Positions 25,895 to 35,222 of a stretch of DNA of 40,160 nt are shown here, piece after piece. Origin of the DNA: Porphyromonas cangingivalis (lineage in GTDB: Bacteria > Bacteroidota > Bacteroidia > Bacteroidales > Paludibacteraceae). The stretch is taken from the NCBI GenBank assembly GCA_945902955.1, contig CAMDNO010000019.1:1-40160 (forward strand). Direction: 5' to 3'. Within the stretch, counting starts at the first letter, position 1; the number at the start of each line of letters is the position of its first letter. Under the pieces are notes generated by a model. The model had not been told where the DNA came from. It did not search any database and saw only the letters and a list, made by a program, of their open reading frames with translations. The translations under genes were made by a program, and so were the position numbers.

Positions 25895-26622
25895 TTTATT
25901 TTGTATCCGATGCCCACTTAGGCTCTTTATTGTTGGAAGATAAAATTGAGCACGAACGTAAATTGGTTCGTTGGCTCGAAAAAGTACGTCCCACGGCAAA
26001 AGTAATTTATTTGCTTGGTGATATTTTTGATTTTTGGTTCGAATACAAAACTGTTGTTCCAAAAGGATATGTGCGTTTGTTTGGCAAATTAGCCGAAATG
26101 ATTGACGACGGCATTGAAATTCACTTTTTCACGGGCAATCATGATATTTGGACATTTGGATATTTGGAAGAAGAGATAGGGCTTATTGTGCATCGTGCCC
26201 CCGAAACGGTTGATATTTTGGGTAAACGTTTCTATTTAGCGCATGGCGATGGATTGGATAACGATGGAAAATTCAAGTTTATTCGTAAAATATTTCATAG
26301 TAAGGCAGCTCAAATTCTTTTTGGTTATTTTCCCATCCGCTGGGGGCAACGTTTTGGCTACAACTGGTCGAAACACAACCGCTTAAAGCATAAAAATTAC
26401 GATGGAAAATACTTGGGCGAATATGAAGAAAATTTAGTAATATACTCCAAAAATTACTCCGAATCGCACCCCGATATCGATTTTTTTATTTACGGGCACC
26501 GACATGTATTGCTCGATTTACAGCTGAAAAATAAAAGCCGCGTGATTATCCTTGGCGATTTTGTTTCGCTGTTTTCGTACGGTGTTTTCGATGGCGAAAA
26601 TTTTAGATTAGAGAGTTTGTAA
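25891..26622 (+). CDS. lpxH: UDP-2,3-diacylglucosamine pyrophosphatase (LpxH-like metallophosphoesterase)
   Basis: A 243-residue calcineurin-like enzyme with a GTG start at 25891 that overlaps the tatA stop by four bases (GTGA). The two-metal motifs are complete: FVSDAHLG, GDIFDFWFEY, FTGNHDIW, AHGDG and the C-terminal YGHRHV. FDFWFEY is characteristic of the LpxH group, which makes lipid X in lipid A synthesis at the inner-membrane face. Bacteroidota have several similar paralogues, so the exact substrate is likely rather than certain. A strong terminator follows. Confidence 0.85.
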   Translation: MIYFVSDAHLGSLLLEDKIEHERKLVRWLEKVRPTAKVIYLLGDIFDFWFEYKTVVPKGYVRLFGKLAEMIDDGIEIHFFTGNHDIWTFGYLEEEIGLIVHRAPETVDILGKRFYLAHGDGLDNDGKFKFIRKIFHSKAAQILFGYFPIRWGQRFGYNWSKHNRLKHKNYDGKYLGEYEENLVIYSKNYSESHPDIDFFIYGHRHVLLDLQLKNKSRVIILGDFVSLFSYGVFDGENFRLESL

Positions 26623-26641
26623 ATTAAGATAGTTACCAACT

Positions 26642-26681
26642 AAAAACGCTTCTGTATTTTTAAAAATACAGAAGCGTTTTT
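26642..26681. terminator. Terminator after lpxH
   Basis: AAAAACGCTTCTGTATTT pairs with AAATACAGAAGCGTTTTT around a very short T/A loop, with A- and T-runs outside. It serves the plus-strand operon and perhaps the efflux operon from the other side. Confidence 0.9.
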
Positions 26682-26780
26682 TTATTATTTAGCACTACAA
26701 AAATTTAATTATTGTATTGATATTAAGTCGAATATGACGCATTAATAAATATCAAATTATTGCTGCAAATCATTTTCAAT

Positions 26781-26840
26781 CCGGATAACTATCGGGGCAA
26801 ATTTTCAAATTGTCACATTTTCAAATTCTCAAATTCTCTT
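26781..26840. repeat. Degenerate palindrome and CAAATTCT-type tandem at the end of the RND gene
   Basis: CCGGATAACTATCGGGG (26781-26797) is a decayed form of the element at 22711. It is followed by ATTTTCAAATTGTCAC, ATTTTCAAATTCT and CAAATTCT units that run into the 3' end of the RND pump gene, so the last residues of the pump (REFENLKM) are coded by repeat DNA. Confidence 0.55.
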
Positions 26841-29800
26841 ATTTCCTCGTCGGACATTTTCTTTTTCGAGAATTTAAGTTGAATGCGTTCCATGATTAAG
26901 TATGCCATTGGCACAACAAATACGGTGAGCAACAAGGACGAAGTTAAACCACCGATTAATACCAATGCAAGCCCATTTTTCCATTCGGCACCAGCTCCGG
27001 TAGCTATTGCAATAGGAATCATACCAAAAACCATAGCAATGGTAGTCATTAAAATTGGGCGCAACCGTTCTTTTCCTGCCTCTAACAATGCGCTTACTGT
27101 ATCCATGCCTTTGGCTTTTAGTCCGTTGGCAAAATCGACAATAAGAATACCATTTTTGGACACCAAGCCCAGCAACATGATAAGCCCCAACATGGTGAAA
27201 ATACTCATGGAGCTCATGGTGAGATTAAGCGCCAAAAAGGCTCCAATTAGCGCCACGGGTACCGAGAAAAAGACAATAAATGGTTGAACGAAGCTATTGT
27301 AAAGTGCCACCATTACCAAGTAAACCAACACAATAGCTGCCAAAAGTGCCAACCCAAGCGAAGTGAACGAATCGCCTTGTTGCTTCACATTTCCACTCCA
27401 TTTTATTTCCACATTTTTGGGGAAGTTGGCTTTCGCAATTTCGGCATCAATATCTTGTGCCAATTCGCCCGAAGTAACACCTAAAACATTGCTTTTTACA
27501 GTTACAGAAGTGCGTCGATTGTTGCGCTCCACCATACTCGGACCGCTACTTTGCGTTACAGTAGCAAATTGCGATAGTGTAATCTTTTGATTTCGATTGT
27601 TTTGAAAAATAAAACCGGACACGTCAGTTAAACTATTTCGATCAAAAGCATCTAATCGAATATTAATATCGTATTCGTTGAGTCCGTCACGATATTTCGC
27701 ATTCGTATTTCCTGTAAAGGCATTTTGAAGAGCCATGCCCACTTGTCCCATATTGAGTCCGAGACTTGCCATTTTTTCGCGATCAATTTGAATATTGAGT
27801 TCCGGATTCCCTTCTTGTACCGTTATGCTGGCATCAATGGCACCAGGCAATTTATCGATAATAACTTTTAAATGCTCTGCCGTATGCATCATTGCATCAT
27901 GGTCTTCGCTACTCAAAATGAGCATGATAGGCTCTACCTGACCCGACATAATTCCGATTACAGCCGTATTCACTTTAATCGCTGGAAATTTTTCTTCCAC
28001 CTTTTTGCGCATTACCAACATAAAATCTTCGGTATTTATGCTCCGCAATGTTGGGTCTATCAGTTTTACTGTGAGCACCGCTTTGTTTTCGTTGCTAATA
28101 CCTGCCATTTCGGTTATAAAGTTATCGCTGGCACCACCCACATTGGCCAACACGCTGTACACTTCGGGCTGTGTTCGGAGAAAATTCTCAATTTCGCGCG
28201 TTCGTATATTATTTTGTGCCAATGTAAGCCCTTTGTCGTATTCTAATTTAAGAGTGAAACGTCCACCATCGCCATTTGCAACCATTTCTTGTCCCAAAAT
28301 TCCCAAACTCATTATGTAGCCTGTAATTATAAACAGAATGGAAACGGCTGCGGCCGTGATTCGTTTGTGACGTAGTACCCAACTTAGCATTTTTACATAC
28401 CAATTTATAGTACTTTCCACCGCAGCATCGAACCAGAAAAGGGGAATGTGTAGCCAATTTTTACGATTTAATTGTACTTTTTTACCAAAACGAGAATATA
28501 AAAATGGTGTAAGCGTGAAACTTACAAACAAACTCATAAGGGTAGAGACTACAATGGTAACCGAAAATTGTCGGAGAATATCACCAATTACGGAATCGAC
28601 CAAAGCGATGGGCAAAAATACCACCACGTCGACCATAGTAATTGCGAGAGCCGAAAATCCAATTTCGTTACGACCATCCAAAGCTGCTTGTCGTTTTGTT
28701 TTACCCATCGCAAAATGGCGATGAATGTTTTCCAACACCACAATCGAGTCGTCGACCAAAATACCAACTACCAGGGACATGGCCAACAATGTCATTAAAT
28801 TGAGCGAATACCCGAAAAAGTACATGGCAATAAATGTGGAAATAATAGAAGTTGGGATGGCAACCAACACAATAAGGGAGTCGCGCAAACTGTGAAGAAA
28901 TACAAGTATTACGAGGGCCACTAACAAAATGGCAATCATTAAATCGTGCGTTACTGCATCTACAGCATCCAAGGTCATATCTGAAGCGTCCTGGGCTATA
29001 TTGAATTTAAGTCCGTTGGCAGCATAAGTTTCTTCAATTTTGGCAAAACGTTCTTTAGCTTCTTTGCTTATTTTCACAGCGTTGGCATCCGATTGCTTTG
29101 TAATGGTAAGCCCAATACCGTCTACACCATTGAATCGATTGATGGTTTTTTGCTCTTTTACGCCATCTTCCACTTCAGCCAAATCGGCTAAGCGAATGTT
29201 TCCCCCTTTGGGATTAACGGCAATAACCAATTCTTTTATTTGTTCTACTGAATTGAATTTTCCAGCCAAACGAACCGTAATTTGGTCGTTTGCATTTTTT
29301 ACTTTTCCTGTCGGGAAATCGAGATTTGCGCTACTAACTACTTGCGTAACTTGCGAAAGCGGAATGCCATAAGAAGCCAATTTGGCTTTGTCTACATTCA
29401 CTTTTATCTCGCGCTGCAAACCTCCCGTAACCGAAATATCGCCAATGCCATCTATTTGTTTCAGTTGCGGCATTACTTGTTTGTCTATCAGGTCGTAAAA
29501 CTCACGGTCGCCCATTTTTGCCACTACCGTTATACGCATTATTGCCTCCTCACTGGGGCTTACTTTTGTTACCACCGGCGCTTTAACACCTTCGGGCAAT
29601 GTCGACAAAATATTGTTTATTTTTCGCTGTGCTTCCTGTTGTTTATCACTCATGTCGGCACTATTTTCGAACTCGGCTATCACTACCGACACTCCTTCGT
29701 ACGATTGCGCCGAAGTAGTTACTATTTGTGAGAGTCCGGTGATAACATCTTCAATTTTTTTGGTAACCGATTGGTTTACATCGGCAGGTGAAGCTCCCGG

Positions 29801-29953
29801 ATATGGCGTTGAAATAACGAGCGTAGGAACCGTAAAAGGTGGCATTAGCTCGTAACTCAACTGCTTGTATGAAAATAATCCACCCAAGATAAGGATTGTG
29901 AAAATCACAATAATCAGTGAGGGTCGTTTAATTGCTATTTCGGTAAGAGTCAT
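26813..29953 (-). CDS. RND efflux transporter (AcrB/MexB-type inner-membrane pump)
   Basis: A 1046-residue pump from the ATG at 29953 (MTLTEIAIKRPSL); an in-frame GTG at 29983 is rejected because families start at this point. Features: TM1 with the usual LSYELMPP end, porter domain (TPYPGASPADVNQSVTKKIEDVI), the proton-relay Asp pair in VGILVDDSIVVLENI, a second porter/docking half, and GLVSKNGILIVDFAN in TM10. It exports drugs or other amphiphiles using the proton gradient with the MFP and TolC partners directly upstream. Substrate unknown. The C-terminal tail overlaps a simple repeat. Confidence 0.95.
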   Translation of the reverse strand: MTLTEIAIKRPSLIIVIFTILILGGLFSYKQLSYELMPPFTVPTLVISTPYPGASPADVNQSVTKKIEDVITGLSQIVTTSAQSYEGVSVVIAEFENSADMSDKQQEAQRKINNILSTLPEGVKAPVVTKVSPSEEAIMRITVVAKMGDREFYDLIDKQVMPQLKQIDGIGDISVTGGLQREIKVNVDKAKLASYGIPLSQVTQVVSSANLDFPTGKVKNANDQITVRLAGKFNSVEQIKELVIAVNPKGGNIRLADLAEVEDGVKEQKTINRFNGVDGIGLTITKQSDANAVKISKEAKERFAKIEETYAANGLKFNIAQDASDMTLDAVDAVTHDLMIAILLVALVILVFLHSLRDSLIVLVAIPTSIISTFIAMYFFGYSLNLMTLLAMSLVVGILVDDSIVVLENIHRHFAMGKTKRQAALDGRNEIGFSALAITMVDVVVFLPIALVDSVIGDILRQFSVTIVVSTLMSLFVSFTLTPFLYSRFGKKVQLNRKNWLHIPLFWFDAAVESTINWYVKMLSWVLRHKRITAAAVSILFIITGYIMSLGILGQEMVANGDGGRFTLKLEYDKGLTLAQNNIRTREIENFLRTQPEVYSVLANVGGASDNFITEMAGISNENKAVLTVKLIDPTLRSINTEDFMLVMRKKVEEKFPAIKVNTAVIGIMSGQVEPIMLILSSEDHDAMMHTAEHLKVIIDKLPGAIDASITVQEGNPELNIQIDREKMASLGLNMGQVGMALQNAFTGNTNAKYRDGLNEYDINIRLDAFDRNSLTDVSGFIFQNNRNQKITLSQFATVTQSSGPSMVERNNRRTSVTVKSNVLGVTSGELAQDIDAEIAKANFPKNVEIKWSGNVKQQGDSFTSLGLALLAAIVLVYLVMVALYNSFVQPFIVFFSVPVALIGAFLALNLTMSSMSIFTMLGLIMLLGLVSKNGILIVDFANGLKAKGMDTVSALLEAGKERLRPILMTTIAMVFGMIPIAIATGAGAEWKNGLALVLIGGLTSSLLLTVFVVPMAYLIMERIQLKFSKKKMSDEEIREFENLKM

Positions 29954-29980
29954 AATTTTAATATAATACGGTCTCTCAGT

Positions 29981-30063
29981 CACCTAAAAGGGATGTGAAG
30001 ACCAAGTTTGTATAAAATGAAGAGAATAAGTCTTAAAATTCCCCTTTAGGGGTTAGGGGTTGT
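29981..30063. repeat. Second inverted pair of CCCCTTTAGGGG-type REP-like elements
   Basis: 30041-30061 is CCCCTTTAGGGG plus a TTAGGGGTT tail (the closest relative of the copy in aguA). On the minus strand 30000-29981 reads CTTCACATCCCTTTTAGG, a decayed left half of the copy at 5652-5671. The pair lies between the MFP and RND genes and could cause differential expression inside the operon. Confidence 0.65.
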
Positions 30064-30064
30064 T

Positions 30065-31120
30065 TTAGTTGGCAACGGTTATTAAACAACTATCTACCAA
30101 GTTAATTTGTCCGTTGGTAATTACTTTTTCGCCTTCGGCAATGCCACTTATCACTTCAATGTTGGTACCGTTGCTTCTTCCTACTACAATGTTGCGAAGT
30201 ATAGCTTTTCCATTATCAGCCACATACACCTGAGGCTTTTTGGCGGAACCCAATAATGCCAATCGGGAAATATTTAGCGATGAATTTGTCATTTTTTTTG
30301 CCAAAGTAACCGATGCGTACATACCTGCTTTCAGTTTGTTTTTACCGTTGTTGGCCACTCGTATTTTCACCACATAATTGTGCGATTCGTCGCCGCGGTC
30401 GGACACAAATTCTACTTTGCCTTGGAATTTCTCGGAGGGGTAAAGTTCTGATTTAATGCTTACTGTATTTCCTTTTTCGAAAAAGATAATGTCCGTTTCG
30501 GGTACATTAATTTCTAATTTGAGCGACGAAATGTCAGTCAAACGGGCCACTGCCATTTGGCCAACAACCGAGCCTTTTTCTACATTTCGCATGGTAATTG
30601 TGCCACTAAAAGGAGCTGTGAGTTTGCTTTTGCTAATGCCAATTTCCAATTGTTTGAGTTGCGATTCGGCAGCTTTCATTTGTAAGTAATTGCCATCTAC
30701 CTGCATTTTAGTTACACCATCGCTTGAAGAGGCTTTTTTAAAACGCTCATAATTTGTTTTTGCATTTTCGAAACTTGCTTTGGCAGCTATCAATTGCGAT
30801 TGCAACATGGCATCGTCTATTTGCAACAATAGTTTTCCTTCGCCCACAGCGTCGCCTTCGTTAAAATATACGCCTTTTACTTCGCCTTGCGCTTGCGGAA
30901 CAAGCATTATTTCGCGGTTGGGAATAAAGCTTCCAGAGTATGTAAATTCGTAGCTGAAATCCGATTTTGCAACCGTTTGTGCTTTTACCACCACAGCTTT
31001 GGATAATTCGGGAATATAGGCTTTGTTTTTTGCCACTTCTACGTTGGTCGCCAATTTGTAAGCAGTAGCGCCAGCCACTACAACAAGTATGATTATGATA
31101 ATAATAATATTTTTTTTCAT
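30065..31120 (-). CDS. Membrane fusion protein of an RND efflux system (HlyD/AcrA-like)
   Basis: A 351-residue periplasmic adaptor with an N-terminal membrane anchor (MKKN plus a run of Ile/Val, residues 4-18). It has the first half of the lipoyl domain (VPQAQGEVKGVYFNEGD), a short helical hairpin at about residues 105-155, the second lipoyl half (KLTAPFSGTITMRNVEKGSVV), a beta-barrel with INVPETDIIFFEKGN and LKAGMYASVTL, and a membrane-proximal end (GIAEGEKVITNGQINL). No lipobox Cys is present. It bridges the RND pump and the TolC channel. Confidence 0.94.
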   Translation of the reverse strand: MKKNIIIIIIILVVVAGATAYKLATNVEVAKNKAYIPELSKAVVVKAQTVAKSDFSYEFTYSGSFIPNREIMLVPQAQGEVKGVYFNEGDAVGEGKLLLQIDDAMLQSQLIAAKASFENAKTNYERFKKASSSDGVTKMQVDGNYLQMKAAESQLKQLEIGISKSKLTAPFSGTITMRNVEKGSVVGQMAVARLTDISSLKLEINVPETDIIFFEKGNTVSIKSELYPSEKFQGKVEFVSDRGDESHNYVVKIRVANNGKNKLKAGMYASVTLAKKMTNSSLNISRLALLGSAKKPQVYVADNGKAILRNIVVGRSNGTNIEVISGIAEGEKVITNGQINLVDSCLITVAN

Positions 31121-31139
31121 GGGATTTTAATTAAATATT

Positions 31140-32480
31140 TTAGTTGTTATTTGCTAATTCTCCTTTTGATTTTTGTAATTCAATTTCGGCTAAACGCAAG
31201 TTAATCATGGCATTGCTATAATTTGTACGTGCTGTAGTGAGGTCGTTTTGTATAAGTAATAAATCGGAAATGGAAATGATTCCGTTTCGGTATTCTGTGT
31301 TCGAGTTTTCGTAAAGCTCTTTTGCCAAGCTAAGACTTCGTTTGGTGTTTTCGAATGAGTTTAAGCGACTTTGGTAGTTATTCGTTGCGTCCGACACCTC
31401 TTTGAGAGCAGATTGTTTTGCTAATTCGTAGCTGTTTTTTGCTTTCTCAATACCAAAATCTTTTTGCTTAAGTTTTTGCAAACGGCTAAAACCGCTAAAC
31501 AATGGAACTCGCAGTTGTAGCGCCACATAACTCCCTTTTTGCCAACTGTCGTTAATCGTATTTGTAAACGAAAATTCTTTGTTGTAGCCCGTCAATCCAT
31601 AGTTGTAAACGCCTGCCAATGAGGGATAAAAATCGGCAATGGCAATTTTCTTTTCCAAACCAGCTATTTCTATTTGTTTATTCATAAGAAGCAAATCGGT
31701 ACGCTTATCCACATTAGGTAACGATTCAGCTAACTTTGTTTCGATAGTTTCGAAACCACTTATTTTTAAAGCATCTGTAATTGGCAACCGCATTAAAAAC
31801 TTGAGTAGGTTTGTTGCCTTTTCGCCCGCTAAACGGAGATTTTCGCGTTCGTTTTTAAGGTTTTCAAAATTAATTTCGAGCCTTTTGTAAGCACTTTTGC
31901 TTAATATTTCATTGGCTTCGAGTATTTTGTTAATAACCAGCATTTTTTCCATACTTACAATATTACTATCCAACATGGCTAAATTTTCATTTATAACTTG
32001 TAGGTTGTAATATACAGCCGAAACGTTGTAAATCAAATCCTCTTTGGTTTTAGCCAATTGCAATTCTGTTACACCTTTTGCTGTTTTTGCAGCTTTGAGC
32101 GCAATAAAAACCTTCTGGTTAAATAGTACTTGCGACACCTGAATATTAGCAGCCGTAGTTTGTTTGGAGCTAAACGAAACGGGCGCATATTGCCCCACTG
32201 GTCCTCCAAAAATTTCGGCAGGCAGCAGCATCTTTGGAATGGTGATGTAATACTGATACTGTCCGTTTAAATCTACCGAGGGTAAAAATCCACTCTTCGC
32301 CTCTGTAATTTGCGAGTTGATTGATTTTTCGTCCAACTCACTGTTTTTTACTTGTAAATTATTTTTTAATGTTTGCTGAATACATTCGCTCAGCGTGTAC
32401 ATTTTCTGTGCTTGCAGCTGCGCTCCCAACAAAAGGAGTATGCCCAGCATAAATGGTTTGTTGATTTTAATTTTTCTCAT
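31140..32480 (-). CDS. TolC-family outer-membrane efflux channel
   Basis: A 446-residue protein with a signal peptide (cleavage near LQA-QK) and two internally related halves of long helices: MYTLSECIQQTLKNNLQVKNSEL opens the first half, SGFLPSVDLNGQYQY gives the first barrel strands, and IADFYPSLAGVYNYGL with LRVPLFSGFSRLQKLKQ is the equivalent in the second. The C-terminal YRNGIISISDLLLIQNDL is a family hallmark. It is the outer duct of the efflux complex and is the first structural gene after tetR (61-base gap). Confidence 0.94.
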   Translation of the reverse strand: MRKIKINKPFMLGILLLLGAQLQAQKMYTLSECIQQTLKNNLQVKNSELDEKSINSQITEAKSGFLPSVDLNGQYQYYITIPKMLLPAEIFGGPVGQYAPVSFSSKQTTAANIQVSQVLFNQKVFIALKAAKTAKGVTELQLAKTKEDLIYNVSAVYYNLQVINENLAMLDSNIVSMEKMLVINKILEANEILSKSAYKRLEINFENLKNERENLRLAGEKATNLLKFLMRLPITDALKISGFETIETKLAESLPNVDKRTDLLLMNKQIEIAGLEKKIAIADFYPSLAGVYNYGLTGYNKEFSFTNTINDSWQKGSYVALQLRVPLFSGFSRLQKLKQKDFGIEKAKNSYELAKQSALKEVSDATNNYQSRLNSFENTKRSLSLAKELYENSNTEYRNGIISISDLLLIQNDLTTARTNYSNAMINLRLAEIELQKSKGELANNN

Positions 32481-32541
32481 TTAACTTTTTTATTTTTAAA
32501 ACTAATTACCTCTTATTAAATAGTATATTTTGATTAAAAAA

Positions 32542-33150
32542 TTATTTTACATTATTATCCCGAAAGACAATATTGAAAATTATATTTTTTTGTTCTTGAA
32601 TAAATTGCTGATAATAAGCATCATCCAGGCCAAATGTATGTTGTATAAGTGGACGCATACTAATGGGATAAGCACACAACGAAAGCAGGTTAATTACAAA
32701 ATGAAGCGGTTCTACAGTTGGGATAGTACCCTTTTGCATTTCCGCCTTAACCTCATCTAAAAATACACACAAATAATTATCAATTAAATCTTTATGTGGA
32801 TTCTTAGAACACGTTAAATTTAATCGGATATACTCATTTACAACAAAATTTTCTAAATAGGGCGTTTCAAGCATGCCCTCAATAATGAGGCTAATCAAAT
32901 TGCTTATTTTCTCTTTAAATTCTACTTTCGATTGCGCTATCATAAACAAGCGTTCGTTCATTTTCGAAGTTGCTTCTCGTAGTACAGCCTCCATCAACTG
33001 TTCCCTGCTTCGGAAATAATAATGTATTAAAGCTCGGTTAACGCCTGCCGCATCGGCTATATCTTGCGTAGTAGCATTGTAATTTCCTTTTAAAAAGAAA
33101 ATATTTTTCGCAGTGTTAATAATTAATTCTTCGGTAGCACTCTCTTTCAT
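32542..33150 (-). CDS. TetR-family repressor of the efflux operon
   Basis: A 202-residue protein: a helix-turn-helix at about residues 26-46 (TTQDIADAAGVNRALIHYYF) following a typical first helix (IINTAKNIFFLKGNYNAT), then an all-helical ligand domain without recognisable family. It leads the tolC-MFP-RND operon, so it is the likely ligand-responsive regulator of the pump and of itself. Three tandem 13-base repeats in front of it overlap the probable promoter. Confidence 0.92.
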   Translation of the reverse strand: MKESATEELIINTAKNIFFLKGNYNATTQDIADAAGVNRALIHYYFRSREQLMEAVLREATSKMNERLFMIAQSKVEFKEKISNLISLIIEGMLETPYLENFVVNEYIRLNLTCSKNPHKDLIDNYLCVFLDEVKAEMQKGTIPTVEPLHFVINLLSLCAYPISMRPLIQHTFGLDDAYYQQFIQEQKNIIFNIVFRDNNVK

Positions 33151-33164
33151 TGCTCTGTATATAT

Positions 33165-33203
33165 TGTTTGATAAAAATGTTTGACAAAATTGTTGAACAA
33201 AAT
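33165..33203. promoter_or_regulatory. Three exactly adjacent 13-bp repeats upstream of tetR, overlapping a -7 element
   Basis: TGTTTGATAAAAA (33165-33177), TGTTTGACAAAAT (33178-33190) and TGTTGAACAAAAT (33191-33203) follow each other without spacer. TTGTTGAACAA (33190-33200) is a perfect odd palindrome. On the minus strand TAATTTTG (33205-33198) is a TAnnTTTG element for tetR. This arrangement fits an operator array for autoregulation. The remainder of the 341-base gap is AT-rich and holds only the pepD promoter. Confidence 0.55.
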
Positions 33204-33413
33204 TACCAAACAGAATTTATGGAAAAATTGTTTATAAATAAATTAGTCTAAATTATTCTACATCTTGTAATTCAACGCTTTAAGATATTTATATTAATGT
33301 TTGTTGTGTAAATTTACATTTTTATATCAGAAACAATATCTGTTTCAAAATTGTTAATTAATAAAATTCAATAGGTATTTAAAATTACAATATAATATTT
33401 GAGATAGCAAAAA

Positions 33414-33444
33414 TTGGTATTCTCAAAAAAAATACGGATATTTG
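33414..33444 (+). promoter_or_regulatory. Probable promoter of pepD
   Basis: TTG (33414-33416), a 20-base spacer, then GATATTTG (33437-33444), one mismatch from TAnnTTTG, about 48 bases before the pepD ATG. Confidence 0.5.
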
Positions 33445-33491
33445 CAATGAATAAAATTGGTATAAAAATACAACGTTAAATATATAACATT

Positions 33492-34949
33492 ATGAGTGAA
33501 ATTCTTAATTTAGAGCCAAAAAGGCTTTGGGAAAATTTTTACAGCATTACACAGGTGCCACGTCCTTCGGGCAAAAAAGAAGCAATTGGTACATTCCTCG
33601 AAAACTATGGTAAATCGTTGGGATTGGAAACTTTACGCGACGAAATTGGAAACGTTTTGGTACGTAAACCGGCTACCCCGGGCATGGAAAATCGCAAAGC
33701 AGTGGTGTTACAATCGCACATGGATATGGTTCCGCAAAAAAACTCAGGCATAGCCCACAACTTCGAAACCGACCCTATCGAAACTTATATTGATGGCGAT
33801 TGGGTTACTGCTAAAGATACTACTTTGGGCTCGGATAATGGCATAGGATTGGCAGCTTCGATGGCAATTTTAGCATCTACAGACATTGCACATCCAGCTA
33901 TCGAAATGTTTGTAACGGTTGACGAAGAAACAGGTATGCATGGTGCTTTTGCTTTGAAAGCTGGTTTTTTGAAAGGCGATATTTTGATAAATTTGGACTC
34001 GGAAGATGAAGGAGAGCTCTATGTAGGCTGCGCTGGAGGCTTAGATGGTAATTTTACATTTGCATACAACGAAGTTGAAATACCCGAAGGCGATGTGGCC
34101 CTAAAAGTTACGCTCAAAGGTTTAAAAGGAGGACACTCAGGAGTGGATATTCACTTGCAACGTGCAAATGCGAATAAATTGATGTTCCGATTTTTGAAAA
34201 CTGCAATAGTCGATTACGAAGCACGCTTAGCAAGTATTGTTGGTGGAAGCTTGCGTAATGCTATACCACGCGAAGCTTTTGCTGTAATTACTGTTCCGGA
34301 AGAAGCTGTGGACGATATAATGGAATTTATCGACGAAATGGAGACCCTATTTGTGCAGGAATATGCTGGCGTGGAAACAAACATTTCGCTCACTGCCGAA
34401 GAGGTTGATTTGCCAACCGGACTTATTCCTGAGGAAGTTCAAGATGATTTGGTAAATGCTGTATCTGCTTGTTTCAATGGAGTTTATCGTTTTATTCCAG
34501 AACTGCCAACAGTGGTGGAAACATCGAACAATTTAGCTATCATCAAATCGGATGGCAAAAAAATTGAATTGCGCTCGTTGCTTCGCAGTTCGGTAGATTC
34601 GCGCAAAGAAGAGTTAGCGTCGATGCTCGAAAGTACGTTTGCTTTGGCGGGTGCTAAAGTAGAATTCTTGGGTGGATATCCGGGCTGGAAACCAAATCTC
34701 GACTCTCCAATTCTTAAAGAAATGACTTCGGTTTACGAAAATAAATTTGGCAAAACACCCAAAATTATGATTATTCATGCAGGACTGGAATGTGGTATTC
34801 TCGGAACAAATTATCCCGAAATGGATATGATTTCCTTTGGCCCAACCATTCGGTACCCACACTCGCCCGACGAAAAAGTAAACATTGCCACCGTGCAACT
34901 TTTCTGGGATTTCTTGGTCGAAACCTTGAAAAATATACCGATTAAATAA
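33492..34949 (+). CDS. pepD: Aminoacyl-histidine dipeptidase (M20 family, PepD)
   Basis: A 485-residue cytosolic dinuclear zinc peptidase that cleaves Xaa-His and related dipeptides. Metal and catalytic residues are in place: His76 and Asp78 in QSHMDMV, bridging Asp115 in LGSDNGIG, catalytic Glu145 and metal Glu146 in VDEETGMHG, Asp in NLDSEDEGE, and the C-terminal His in RYPHSPDEKVNI. GLKGGHSGVDIHLQRANAN marks the inserted dimerisation domain. Length is normal. Monocistronic, with its own promoter and the repeat-borne terminator at 35024-35064. Confidence 0.96.
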   Translation: MSEILNLEPKRLWENFYSITQVPRPSGKKEAIGTFLENYGKSLGLETLRDEIGNVLVRKPATPGMENRKAVVLQSHMDMVPQKNSGIAHNFETDPIETYIDGDWVTAKDTTLGSDNGIGLAASMAILASTDIAHPAIEMFVTVDEETGMHGAFALKAGFLKGDILINLDSEDEGELYVGCAGGLDGNFTFAYNEVEIPEGDVALKVTLKGLKGGHSGVDIHLQRANANKLMFRFLKTAIVDYEARLASIVGGSLRNAIPREAFAVITVPEEAVDDIMEFIDEMETLFVQEYAGVETNISLTAEEVDLPTGLIPEEVQDDLVNAVSACFNGVYRFIPELPTVVETSNNLAIIKSDGKKIELRSLLRSSVDSRKEELASMLESTFALAGAKVEFLGGYPGWKPNLDSPILKEMTSVYENKFGKTPKIMIIHAGLECGILGTNYPEMDMISFGPTIRYPHSPDEKVNIATVQLFWDFLVETLKNIPIK

Positions 34950-34984
34950 ATTTTTTTCGCGTTTTGTGTTTTGAAATGCACAGT

Positions 34985-35167
34985 CGGAGTGCAACTATAA
35001 GTTGCGCCCCGAATAGACAAAATAAAACCGAACTTGCCTTGGAATAAAAAGGAAGTTCGGTTTTTTTGAGTTTCAAGGTATTTCCGCTTGAAATGTAACT
35101 TTTGCTTTTAATGCCGTAAATACACGAAATAGGGTATCGAAAGTTACATCGCTCGGTTTGTTTTCAA
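34985..35167. repeat. TA-locus repeat, copy A
   Basis: About 180 bases shared with copies B and C. In order: a REP-like hairpin (GCAACTATAAGTTGC flanked by CGG and CCG), a terminator hairpin, and a minus-strand XRE-antitoxin 3' end. The next part of the gap (35193-35222) shows nothing. Confidence 0.85.
35024..35064. terminator. Bidirectional terminator in repeat copy A
   Basis: AAAACCGAACTT (35024-35035) pairs with AAGTTCGGTTTT (35053-35064), with T-runs on both strands. It closes pepD on the plus strand and the XRE remnant side on the minus strand. Confidence 0.85.
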
Positions 35168-35192
35168 ACTCCTGTTTTATTTTAAGTGCTTT
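35073..35192 (-). pseudogene. C-terminal remnant of an XRE-type antitoxin (copy A)
   Basis: Thirty-nine codons between an in-frame TAA (35193-35195) and TGA (35073-35075), with no start codon. The translation (…QEFENKPSDVTFDTLF, RVFTALKAKVTFQAEIP) resembles the last helices of a HigA/HipB-like XRE domain, where an ENG-type motif is followed by a TLxKVxxALxxKV helix. Longest of three such remnants. Confidence 0.65.
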
Positions 35193-35222
35193 TTAATTTT
35201 TGTACGGAGTAGAATTGATTAA

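Noticed and set aside
26813-29983. Start of the RND pump at 29983
   Set aside because: That start is a GTG adding ten residues not found in the family; the ATG at 29953 gives the usual N-terminus before TM1.
33165-33203. Plasmid-type replication iterons
   Set aside because: Three 13-base direct repeats recall iterons, but there is no rep gene and the array sits on a tetR promoter in front of chromosomal genes.
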